Below the pieces are notes generated by a model. It did no database searches, had not been told where the DNA came from, and worked only from the letters and a program-made list of their open reading frames with translations. A DNA stretch of 64,000 nt from Kingdonia uniflora (Eukaryota > Streptophyta > Magnoliopsida > Ranunculales > Circaeasteraceae), in contig JACGCM010002611.1 of assembly GCA_014058105.1 (NCBI GenBank), positions 682,001 to 746,000 of the forward strand. The letters run 5' to 3'. The translations under genes and the position numbers were made by a program. Below, piece after piece: positions 36,000 through 46,540 of the stretch (the first letter of the stretch is position 1; every line of letters starts with the position of its first letter).

Positions 36000-37460
36000 T
36001 TAATAACCTGAACCGGTACTTGGTCCACCATTCTTGTTCAGACGTTCCATAACCTCAGCTTACCTTTGCTGATATGTAACACCCCGACTGAGCGGGTATT
36101 GGAAAGGCGCCTAACCCATTAGCGGTGACGGTAGCACCAATAGCTTAGTTCCACATCGCTTAAGATGCTGCCAGGTGTATGGTTTTTAAGTTAAGATTTA
36201 ACTCTACATGTCACCGAGGTCTTTTCTTAGGAAGAAAAATCCCACACTGCTGAAGATCTGCAGTGGTTAAGTGGGAACAATATCGGTGCTCGTAGAGTAG
36301 GGTCCTGACATGATAATATTGAAAAACATGTCCAGAAAGACCTTTGAGGTATTTATCCATGATTTTGCGATATTCCCTTGCTTGTTCCAAATCCATTTTG
36401 GCTTGCCATTGTTGATTTGCTTCCGCTCTTCTTCTTTCCTTTTTAGGTATATTCCCCGTATGGTTCAACCCATCATCCTTTAGGTTGATCCATCACGGTT
36501 CTCGTGGCAAAATTTTATACGCTTCACAGTATTTGAAGTCATTGCTGCTATTCATACCTTGATAAATCTTGTGTACATCATTTTCCTACAATTCACAAAA
36601 TTACCAAATATGAATAAATAACGTGTATATCCAAAAAAAATAAATGAAACTGAGTTAAAAACAAATTAAAATGTACCCGATCTTCCTTGGTTTTCCCGCT
36701 CTCGTGCCGAAATTTTACTTGAGCAACTATCCCCTTGTACGCTTCATATTGTGTATTAAGGGGATACCACTGAGATTTGGTCAACCTACATGATCGTCGT
36801 GTGGGGCTCTCAGGGTCTCTGTTAAAGGCAACACTGACCTTTTGATAGAAAGTGAAACATTTTATGTGCCCTATGGTCTGGACAGAAGCCGTTACCTACG
36901 CCCTTACGAGACACGTGAAGTCCGCATCCATCCAATGAAGTCCAACATTATCCGTCTCGTCCAAAAACTCAACATCATCTGGTACAGGCACATTTTGTCT
37001 TTGTTTTGTAGGTGTTCTTTTTTTTCTTCCTTTTTATTTTTTCTTTCCTGGGCGTCGTCGCTTCAACAGATATTGGCGCATTTGCGCTACTTTGATTGTG
37101 CTTAGTAGATTCACCATTGAATATGTAATTCTGAAAGTAATTTGGAGGTTAAAAACCTTGAGGTTGAGTGACCGAATAGTGTTGATAGTACGGGCTAAAC
37201 GCCTGAGGTTGTGGTTGAGAGAGTGTAAAATGATTTTGATATTGTCCTCTGAAGGTATCCCCTTGTGACATGGTAAACGGAAGTGGGTTATGTGATTGGA
37301 ATTGAGATTGGTTATGGTAGAGGTATGGAGTGAATTGTGATGATGGGTGTTGAGAGAATGGTGTTGAAGGTGGGTTCTGGGAGGATGGGGTCGACGGTGT
37401 TAAGTTATTACTGCTGGTACCAGAGTTTTCCTTTTGGGAACTGAGTATAGGTTCTCATCT
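36000..37460 (-). pseudogene. PIF/Harbinger ORF1 (SANT/trihelix-like, NAM-associated C-terminus), broken
   Basis: On the minus strand the N-terminal part is Asn/Gln/Pro/Ser-rich (about 37200-37450), as in plant Harbinger ORF1 proteins. The middle keeps RRSCRLTKSQWYPLNTQYEA and FRHESGKTKEDR (36660-36810), a SANT/Myb-like signature often annotated by error as glutathione S-transferase T3-like. The end keeps KMDLEQAREYRKIMDKYLKG, is interrupted by a 236-bp solo LTR, then resumes with AEVMERLNKNGGPSTGSGY and stops at 36000-36002. ORF1 proteins help transposase bind element ends. The frame is broken in several places. Confidence 0.75.
36075..36310 (+). mobile_element. Solo LTR, 236 bp, TSD TGATA, nested in Harbinger ORF1
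   Basis: The segment begins TGTAACACCCCG and ends GGGTCCTGACA, with TGATA on both sides (36070-36074 and 36311-36315). ORF1 coding sequence continues on both sides, so the insertion is precise. The start resembles gypsy-type LTRs. It shares the CCTAACCC block with debris at 21.8-22.1 kb. Confidence 0.9.
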
Positions 37461-37811
37461 CTTAAATTGGGTTAGAAGAGAGAAGAAGTAGTCAGGAGAG
37501 AGTTCGACCAACCATAATGGATAAAAAGACTTTTAATTATAACGTTGCGTTCTGATTACCGTCTTGGCTTGGCGGTAATCAAAACACCGCGCAGTAATTA
37601 AAAGTACGCCAAACACATTTTTTTTCAGTGGGAGTAGCTCACAATCAATTGAGTTCTGACAACGCCACACCAGCGAACTCACACCCCAAATGGGATTGTT
37701 GGAAGGCGTTTGGGTTTGGGTTTGGGTTTACCAACCCAACTCAGCCCAGCCCAGCCCAGCCCACACCCATTTTATCAATGCTGGAGATGCTCTAAGAGAA
37801 GAGAGGAGAAG

Positions 37812-40783
37812 ATGAGTTACAGAGTTGCAGAAGAGGAGGAAGAAACAATGGGGGTTTCTCAGAATTCAAAGAGAGGGTGCTCCGCTCAAAGGGGTGGTCT
37901 TAGAACTATGCCCTTTATCATAGGTAATCATCATCTTATACTGCTTTAAATAAGTAAATCGGATGAAATGATCAGAATCAGTAAAAAAAAAGACAAAAGA
38001 AACGCGGCCCCCAAGGCCCTAAGACATACGTATTTATAGTTTTAACTGCATTTGTCAAATTCCCTTAAGAAGAACACTACCATCTCGACTAATTTTCTAT
38101 AACCAGCCATGTGTAACACGAGCTCATAATATATATATTTTCCTGTTACCTTTGACTTCATCATTACATTTAGCTGACATAAGCTTAGGTCATAGTGAGG
38201 GCTAAAGAGAGTTGCAGTCTTGCAAAGAAAAGAAGACAGGATAGAAGATGAGTTATAGAGTTGCAGAAGAGGAGGATGAAACAATAGGAGTATCTCAGAA
38301 TCCAAAGACAGAGTGTTCTGCTCAAAGGGGTGGTCTTAGAACTATGCCCTTTATCATAGGTAATCATCATTATGGTTACACAGACTAGTAATCATCATTA
38401 CTTAATAATGTGTGATTATTTAGTAAATGGCTTGACGGTGAAACATCTTATAAGGGTATAAAAATTCAATTTTTATGATTGGCAAGTTGTGGGTTTTTGC
38501 TTAATTTACATAGCTTATGAGTTTTCCTAGCTGTTATTTGGTATTTAGAAGTTAGAATCACAATTTACGGTTCTCTTAGTAATGGGCTGAGTTTGAAAGA
38601 TCTTGTAGCTGTATTTATTGTTGAATTTTAGAAATTAATGATTCTCATTTGTAAGATCTTTAAGTTAGGGACTGGTATTTCTTATGAGTAATCTTGTAGT
38701 AAAGAATTTCATAATTATATGACGTGTAGTTTTTGAAGTTTTGCCGGAAATGCGTAATTTGAGCTCTTTGTTTTTGATTATCGTGTTGAATGTGAAACAT
38801 CTTATAGTTGTTGCACCTTTTTATTTTACAGTGAATGAGTCATTTGAAAGACTTGCAAGTTATGGACTAGCACCCAACATGATCTTATACATGATGAACG
38901 GATATCACATGAATACAGTCACTAGTAGCTCCATTTTATCCTTGTGGTCTGCTTCATCAAATTTTCTCTCAATACTTGGGGCATATCTCTCCGATTCTTA
39001 CTTGGGTCGATACAGGGTGATCGGGTTAGGATCTATCTGCAGTTCCATTGTAAGTCTATTATAACTTATATGTTCCATCTTAGTTCTTTCCACTTAAGTC
39101 TCTAATTCTTAGTCTCTAAATGTTTGCTTAATTACATCTGCCGATCTGCGTGGAAATGAGTTTGCTTCTCCAGTTTATAACATAGCTTTGTGTCATATGA
39201 TGAACTGCTAAATAGGCTTTTAACACAGGGGGCGACTTTACTATTGCTCACAACTATGGTTCCACAAGCAAGGCCTTCACTTTGTAGTTCAGGTTCTAAC
39301 ACATGCACCGCAACCCCCACCCAGCTTGCTATTTTATTAACTGCTTTTGGACTCATGTCAATCGGAGCTGGGTGTATCAGACCATGTTCTATAGCCTTTG
39401 GCGCTGACCAGTTGGTAAAACAAGATGACCGTGAAGGTGAAAGTATCTTAAGCAGTTACTTCAACTGGTACAACGCTTCAATCGGAGTTTCATCTATTCT
39501 TGCTCTGAGTTTCATTGTATACATTCAGGATAACTTTGGATGGCAAGTGGGTTTTGGGGTTCCTGCGAGTCTTATGTTCTTGTCTGCTTTTTTCTTCTTT
39601 GCCGGTTCTTCTTTTTATATCAAGGTGGAAACGAAGAAGAGTTTGTTTACTGATCTTGTTCAAGTGGTTGTGGTGGCGTTTAAAAATAGGAACCTTGTTA
39701 AAGCACCAGCTAATTTGGATTGGGGCTATTATCACAACAAGGACTCCAACTTCACTGTGCCATCAGATCATCTAAGGTATCAGTGGTCATCACTTATTTT
39801 ACTAGTTATTACGAGCCTCATTATCGTTAAATATAGACATAAAAATAGCCTGAATTTGTGACTTTGGACGTAGGTGTTTAAACAAAGCTTGCATCATTAG
39901 AGACCCTGAGGAAGAATTTAAGCCTAACGGACCATCTTCGAATCCGTGGGAACTCTGCCACGTTGATCAAGTAGAAGAGCTCAAATCACTAGTCAGAATA
40001 CTCCCAATTTGGTCCACAGGAATCATAATGTTTCTAACACTCAGCCAAACAATCACAGTACTCCAAGCAAACACAATGAATAGGCATGTAACCTCAACCT
40101 TCCAAATCCCTGCTGGCTCTTATATTTTGTTCACAGTTATCACTTTAACGATATTGCTACCATTTTATGACCGTGTTTTCGTTCCTCTACTATCAAAATA
40201 CACCGGACATCTTCGTGGAATTCGTTCTACCCAACGTATAGGAATTGGGTTGGTAATCTCTTGCATGGCAATGGCAGTTGCGGCAATTATGGAGAATGTA
40301 CGACGAGGCATTGCAATTCGAGAAGGGTTTTTGGACAATCCAACTGCTGTGATTGGAATGTCTGCTATGTGGCTTATACCACAGTTTGTCATTTTGGGTT
40401 TCGCAGAGGCTCTTAATAGTGTTGGGCAAATAGAGTTCTATTACTCTCAGCTCCCTAAGAGTCTGGGAAGCATGGCAATGGCATTTTTCACTGTGGGTAT
40501 GGCATTTTCTGGTTTGCTTGGGAGTCTCATCACAATCATTGTTAATGCTGTTACGTCCAGTGGTGGAAAGATAAGTTGGCTTTCCAGTAATCTTAATCGG
40601 GGTCGTTACGATTACTATTACTGGCTCCTTGCTGTCTTGAGTTTTCTCAACTTCCTTTATTTTCTTGTTTGTTGCCGGGCATACGGGCCTTACGAAGAAG
40701 CAAGTACGATTTCAGATAAGAAAGAATATCTGAAAGAGGGTCTTTTATCAAAGTCTAGAGAGTTTCCAGGTAGTTCTGCTTAG
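37812..40783 (+). CDS. NPF1-like transporter, gene D, intact, with two first exons
   Basis: Two usable first exons exist: 1a at 37812-37923 and 1b at 38248-38359. Each has its own ATG, an intact frame of 37 codons and a GT donor in the same phase. Either joins to exons 38832-39049, 39229-39776 and 39874-40783 to give 595 residues with no stops. The ExxER motif (ESFER, residues 40-44) and the B-type block FYIKVETKKSL are present. The protein is very close to gene B. Exon 1b is preceded by A-type promoter sequence (38050-38247). Exon 1a lies 17 bp downstream of the right target duplication of the Harbinger-like element, so its original promoter is 4.7 kb away. Use of 1b therefore seems more likely; that is inference. 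Confidence 0.92.
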
Positions 40784-40897
40784 GTTGCCTAAATTGTATG
40801 TTTTTGGTATATAATTTGAAAGTTCATGCAAGGTAATGTGATTTTCTTAATGGAATATGGATTGCAATAACTTGAACATCCATTTCACATGTATTTT

Positions 40898-41107
40898 AGA
40901 CAGTTTTTTCAACTGGTACTTCGCTTCAATCGGAATTTCATCTATTTTTTCTATGAGTTTGATTGTATATATACATTCAAGATAACTTTGGATGGCAAGT
41001 GTGTTTTGGGGTTCAAACGAGTCTTACGTTTTTTGCGGGTTCTTTTTTCTATATCCATGTCAAGGCAAATAAGAGTTTGTTTACTGGTCTTGATCAAGTG
41101 CTTGTTG
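40898..41107 (+). pseudogene. NPF A-type fragment E
   Basis: About 210 bp of A-type exon 3 begins at the same TTTTAGACAG junction as pseudogene C. It contains FFNWYFASIGISSIF and IHVKANKSLFTGL, with a 6-bp gain (TATATA) near 40968 and a deletion near 41030. It ends at 41107 in unrelated sequence. It is a dead scrap. Confidence 0.9.
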
Positions 41108-41268
41108 TAATAGCCTAATTCCGGGATTCGGACTTAACCTTTACACCAGATGTGTTTAGATCACTCAAGAACAACAAGTAATAATTAACAAGATAATTTA
41201 TCGTGGAAAACCTTTGAATAGGTTAAAAACCACGACCTCTCTTGAGGATTTTGAGAAAGAGAAGGTGA
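41108..41268. other. Unassigned filler between fragments E and F
   Basis: About 160 bp, not related to the NPF unit, join fragment E to the end of intron 1 of copy F. They include AAAACC and CCACGACC words reminiscent of retrotransposon leader DNA, but no feature can be assigned. They mark a deletion or insertion breakpoint that removed exon 1 of F. Confidence 0.4.
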
Positions 41269-41388
41269 TATTATTTGACGTGTAGTTTTGAAGTTTTGCC
41301 CAAAATGTGAAATTTGAGCTCTTTGTTTTTGAATATCGTGTCGAGTGTTTTCACATCTCATAGTTGCTGTACCTTTTTATTTTACAGT

Positions 41389-43352
41389 GAATGAGTCATT
41401 TGAAAGACTTTGCAAGTTATGGACTAGCGTCCAACATGATCTTATACATGATGAACGGATATCACATGAATACAGTCACTACTAGTAGCACCATTTTATC
41501 CTTGTGGTCTGCTTCATCAAATTTTCTCTCAATACTTGGGGCTTATCTCTCTGATTCTTACTTGGGTCGATACAGGGTGATCGGATTAGGATCTATCTGC
41601 AGTTCCATTTTAAGTCTATTATAACTTATATGTTCCATCTTATATAGTTCTTTCCACTTAAGTCTCTAATTCTTAGTCTCTAAATGTTTGCTTAATTACA
41701 TCTGCCGTGGAAAAGAGTTTGCAGTTTCATTGCTGCCAAGTTTCTCCTGTTTATAACATAGCTTTGTGTCATAGGATGAACTGCTCAATAGGCTTTTAAC
41801 ACAGGGGGCGACTTTACTATGGTTAACAACTATGGTTCCACAAGCAAGGCCTTCTCTTTGTACAGGTTTTAACATGTGCACCGCAACCCCCACCCAGCTT
41901 GCTATTTTATTAACTGCTTTTGGACTCATTTCAATCGGAGCTGGGTGTATTAGACCATGTTCTATAGCCTTTGGCGCTGATCAGTTGGTAAAACAAGATG
42001 ACCGTGATGGTGAAAGTATCTTAAGCAGTTACTTCAACTGGTACAACGCTTCATCGGAGTTTCATCTATTCTTGCGTTGAGTTTCATTGTATACTTTCAG
42101 GATAACTTGGGATGGCAAGTGGGTTTTGGGGTTCCTGCGAGTCTTATGTTCTTGTCTGCTGTTTTCTTCTTAGCCGGTTCTTCTTTTTATATCAAGGTGG
42201 AAACGAAGAAGAGTTTGTTTATTGGTCTTGTTCAAGTGGTCGTGGTGGCGTTTAAAAATAGGAACCTTGTTAAGGCACCAGCTAATTTGGATTGGGGCTA
42301 TTTTCACAACAGGGACTCCAACTTCACTGTTCCATCAGATCATCTAAGGTATCAGTGTCCACTTATTTTACCAATTATTACGAGCCTCATTATCGTTAAA
42401 TATAAACACAAAAATATCCTGAATTTGTGACTCTGGACGTAGGTGTTTAAACAAAGCTTGCATCATTAGAGACCCTGAGGAAGAATTTAAGCCTAACGGA
42501 CCATCTTCGAATCCGTGGGAACTCTGCAACGTTGATCAAGTAGAAGAGCTCAAATCACTGGTCAGAATACTCCCAATTTGGTCCACAGGAATTATAATGT
42601 TTCTAACACTCAGCCAATCAATCACAGTCCTCCAAGCAAACACAATGAATAGGCATGTAACCTCAACCTTCCAAATCCCAGCTGCCTCTTATATTTTGTT
42701 CACAGTAGTCACTTTAACAATATGGCTACCATTTTATGACCGTGTTCTCGTTCCTCTACTATCAAAATACACCAGACATCCTCGTGGAATTTGTTCTATC
42801 CAACGTATAGGAATTGGGTTGGTACTCTCTTGTATGGCAATGGCAGTTGCAGCAATTATGGAGAATGTACGACGAGGCATTGCAATTCGAGAAGGGTTTT
42901 TGGACAATCCAACTGCTGTGATTGGAATGTCTGCTATGTGGCTTATACCACAGTTTGTCATTTTGGGTTTTGCAGAGGCTCTTAATAGTGTTGGGCAAGT
43001 AGAGTTCTATTACTCTCAGCTCTCTAAGAGTCTGGGAAGCATTGCAATGACATTTTTCAATGTGGGTATGGCATTTTCTGGTTTGCTTGGGAGTCTCATC
43101 ACAATAATTGTTAATGCTGTTACGTCCAGTGGAGGAAAGATAAGTTGGTTTTCCAGTAATCTTAATCGGGGTCGTTACGATTACTATTACTGGCTCCTTG
43201 CTGCCTTGAGTTTTCTCAACTTCCTTTATTTTCTTGTTTGTTGCCGGGCATACGGGCCTTGTGAAAAAGCAAGTACGATTTCAGATAAGAAAGAATATCT
43301 GAAAGAGGGTCTTTTATCAAAGTCTAGGGAGTTTCCAAGCAGTTCTGCTTAG
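41389..43352 (+). pseudogene. NPF B-type pseudogene F, recent decay
   Basis: Exons 2 to 4 are present (about 41389-41609, 41805-42349 and 42442-43352), but exon 1 is missing. Exon 2 has an extra T near 41409 that shifts the frame, and its donor has changed from GT to TT at 41610-41611. Exon 3 lacks one A near 42052. Small in-frame changes also occur. Exon 4 is fully open and very like B and D. The pattern points to recent loss of function. Confidence 0.92.
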
Positions 43353-43369
43353 GTTGCCTAAATTGTATG

Positions 43370-44930
43370 TTTTTGGTATATAATTTGAAAGTTCATGCAA
43401 GATAATGTGAATTTTTTTTCTTCTGGAATACGGATTGTTATAACTTGAACATCCATTTCACATGTATATGTTTATTATCCCCCTTCAATTATTACCAAAT
43501 ATCCGCGATCAACGAGCTACACGTTGGACACCGTCAGCGCCTTAGTGTGGACCAAGTTTAGATCCATATTCGGCCCATAATTTCAAAGCCGGATCTTAGT
43601 TCACACTTTTATGTGAGCTGTAGATATATGATCTCTGACTCCAAATCAAAGGTGGTACTTTGGGAAATAGGTTGTGCTTTGTGTGTCGCAGATTCTCCTT
43701 AAGAGGTAGGCTAATATCTTTTGTAGCTCCTTATATCTAGAAGTAGTAAGCTTTAACTGCTAGTTTGAGAACTATTAAGTAAATGGAACAAGAAGGAGAA
43801 ATCACACTTGGAGTTTTATCATCTTCGAAATCAAATCTTATATGGGTATGAATGGGAGATTTTATTTGGACTTGACATGAGGACCTTAATAGTTTCTTAT
43901 CAAATTTCGAATCGATAATTGGGGTGCTTATATAGTTGGAGTTGTGATTAATAGATTTAAGAGTTGTAGATACGTCTCGAACGTAGAACTTATGGTCAGA
44001 AATATAATATGTATAGTTATGCCTAGAGTTGAGTTTTGAGAATATACAAGTGGATTATCATTAATAAATCATGGCAGGTAATGGTGGGTAAGTATGGTTG
44101 TTGTTGAACGTCTTTTAAGGCTGAACTATTTAAGTTTCATGTTAGTTTATTGAAGATATTGATGGTGCATAGTCTCTGTGGGTGTGGGTGAAGTTGTTTA
44201 TGGGTTATTTCATCTAGTTGGTTTAGTGGTTGGACAACGTTAGTTTTTCTTACTATTGTAAATGGTTATACGAGGGTGGTCTAATAATAATTGTTAGGCA
44301 TTATGGTAGTATAAGAACTTCAAGAGTTTTATGATGTTATTTTGGGACAAGGTAGCCAGGTGATGAGCATTATTCATTGGGAGGTTAATATTCTAAGGTG
44401 TGAGTGGAGTAAACAGGTTCCTTATATTAATTGGACATTTGGACGAGTTATTTATTCTAGAACTTAGATGATTCATTGGTATGTCTTTTGTGGCAGTTGA
44501 TCCTAACTTGGATTTCCACGATTCAGTAGTCGTAACTTAGATTCGCTTTTCATGTTTAGAACTTTCTTTCGATATAGTCGTATAGACTGATAAACCATTG
44601 GATGTTGGAGCTTTACTTCATTTGATAGAGTCCCCACTTGTTATTAAAGTGAGGGTAGATAAATCATCTGGTTGTAAGAGCGGTAGGTCGTTTGATATAG
44701 TCCCAGTTGTTATTTAGGCAGGGGCAGACAGATCATTGATTCTTCTAGGATTCAAGCTTCTTCATTTCCATTCCGTTGGGCGACTTTGAGTTAATGTACA
44801 CAGTAGGGTTATGTTGTTACTGTCCTTGGGTTCGAATCCCTAAACAAAAGATTAGGTTACTGCTAGTCAGTGTTCCAGGGTTGCAAACTCCAAAATTATA
44901 CCCCAGTTACCAATCGACTTTGTTATTCTG
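43370..44930. other. Spacer after F with a 105-bp block and a weak tandem repeat
   Basis: The 3' flank of F is NPF-like to about 43500. A block of about 105 bp (43506-43612) then matches 59311-59420. The rest has no recognised gene. A diverged repeat of about 70 bp (TTTGATAGAGTCCC at 44621, TTTGATATAGTCCC at 44691) is visible. A B-box-like GGTTCGAATCCC at 44829 has no convincing A box. Confidence 0.6.
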
Positions 44931-45696
44931 TGTGAATACTCCCCGTGGGCATAGATCCCTAAAAGTTGAAAATAAAACAGACTTTAAACATGTAGGTTGA
45001 AATTCCTTGAACACCCTGATCAGGTGCATTACCCGCTAATTCCTGGCTCAATAAAAAGGAATCCACCAATCCCTGGCTCGACAATAAGGGATATGCTTCT
45101 GTTAATTACAGAAATGTGCGAGAGTGTGGTCTCACTGAATTAAAAGTGACCATGTGTACTTGACTTCCTAATTCTCTTTCCACATCTACCGTACCTCTTA
45201 GGTCGCAGTAGTTAGATCTAAGGTTAGGCTATTGTTGTTATCATACTGGGATTGCTAGTTTTACTTTGACCGTCTTCCTTAGAACTCGTAGCTGGGTTGA
45301 TATTCTCCTATAATTTCGTTGGATTCTTCATGTCTCTTTTCTGTGTTTATCTTGGTCTATCATGTCTTATGACCTTGGATATTTGTACTTGCTGGGGGTT
45401 GCTTGCTGACGCCTTGCGCATATACTTTTTCAGGTGAATAGTTGTAGTAGCGATGATAGTGAGTTGGTGCAAGCTGGACTTGCCAATTTTGGAGTTTTAG
45501 TTACCTTATGGTAATCATTTCTATCTCTTTTTAGATTATTCTTCCGCTGCGTAGTTTCAATAGTGTTATAAATGTATTTACGATTTGTTTTAAATTGTAG
45601 TACGTCTTTTGGGGGTTCATCTTTAGGATGCCCGACGTTACACCTCAGAATTAATGTTCTTAATAGTTTTAAGAAGCCAATTTTGGGGGCGTGACA
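44931..45696 (+). mobile_element. Gypsy-like solo LTR, 766 bp, TSD TTCTG
   Basis: The segment begins TGTGAATACTCCCCG and ends GGGGGCGTGACA, both typical of plant gypsy LTR ends, and is flanked by TTCTG (44926-44930 and 45697-45701). No coding remains lie inside. It splits the ghost segment that runs from the 105-bp block to the PITH remnant. Confidence 0.82.
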
Positions 45697-45849
45697 TTCT
45701 GCCTCTTTCATGTTATTTTTTTCCATTGAAACATGTTATGAGTTATCTATATATGTATTTACCTATTTATCTTTGTTGTCTTGTTAAGATGAGGGTGAAC
45801 TATGTTTATTTCGTGTTATGGTGTATTGAAGTTTCAAATTTTCTATATG

Positions 45850-45950
45850 TTTCTTTGTTTTGTTAGCTTTCTTATAATCTTCTTCCTTGAAGCATCACGA
45901 GTTGGAATACGAAAAGGGTGATCCTGAGGTGCCTGCATTCATCTCGTAAG
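45850..45950 (+). pseudogene. PITH exon-3 remnant, copy 1
   Basis: The sequence CTTATAATC..., then GAGTTGGAA...GGTGATCCTGAG...TTCATCTC and a GTAAG donor align with PITH exon 3 and its borders (13090-13170). The remains of LESNDGDPELLLFIP are readable as LEYEKGDPEVPAFIS. It is unlikely to be functional, with no other PITH exons in range. The paired copy is at 62.5 kb. Confidence 0.8.
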
Positions 45951-46540
45951 TAAAATTGACCATAATTTCTTTTTTGTAAACCTATTGCTTGTATGTGTTT
46001 GTTTTTGTAAGATTCAGTTCTTGGAATTGTCTCTTCGTGGAAGAGGGAGAACACCCCCAGGAGAAAAGATGTGGAAACCTCGGCCAGGATGTCAAAAGGG
46101 GAAGATTAAGTTAAAAGAAAATGATTAACTATGTTTCATTCGCATATTATTTGAAGTGAGTTTGTCATAAATGCAGAAGACCTCTTATAGATCGATATGA
46201 AATGAAAAGTAGATTGGGAAGAGATTAGTTGTTGTCTTGTAGATGAGGATAAAATGGGTTGATGACTTGATGTGAATGAGGTTGGAAAGCAATTCTGTAT
46301 GCAACGCTTTTCACTTGTGGCTAAATTCGAGGGGATGTGATCACCGTTAATGTTAAGCTGGTTAATGGTTATGATGTTCTGCATCCTAAGTCCGAGTTTA
46401 TTAAGTGAAGCTATGTGAACTGCAACTTATCAATTTCCATAATTTTTGTGACTTTGATGCAAGATCCTTCAACAAGGCTTCAAAGACACGAAAAAAAATT
46501 CACTGCTGACCGCATATTTCGGTTCAGAAGTCTCATGATT
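45951..46540. repeat. Segment paralogous to 62570-63160
   Basis: This noncoding stretch and 62570-63160 share an ordered series of blocks: GTAAGATTCAGTTC, GAAAGAGGGAG-like, TTTCA(C/T)T(G/C)GCATA, GGTTGGAAAGCAAT, GGTTATGATGT and TTTCCAT(A/T)ATTT. They are diverged copies of one ancestral segment placed between the PITH and NPF remnants. Confidence 0.7.

Larger units (their letters stand above)
33100..37792. mobile_element. PIF/Harbinger-like element carrying a plant mobile domain gene
   Basis: The ends are an exact inverted repeat, GAGCATCTCCA at 33100-33110 and TGGAGATGCTC at 37782-37792. They are flanked by TAG (33097-33099) and TAA (37793-37795). The empty site in the paralogous spacer (near 27207) reads TCTTAAGAG, so the target was TAA, the 3-bp TWA target of PIF/Harbinger elements, with one flank mutated. 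Inside, a plant mobile domain pseudogene lies on + and a SANT/trihelix-like ORF1 on -. No DDE transposase frame was recognised, so it is nonautonomous. It sits between the B-type promoter copy and exon 1a of NPF gene D. Confidence 0.85.

Noticed and set aside
41389..43352. NPF copy F as a functional transporter
   Set aside because: Missing exon 1, two frameshifts and a lost donor exclude it even though exon 4 is open.
44829..44840. GGTTCGAATCCC, a tRNA B-box-like word
   Set aside because: No A box at the right distance and no cloverleaf could be drawn, so I do not call a tRNA or SINE there.
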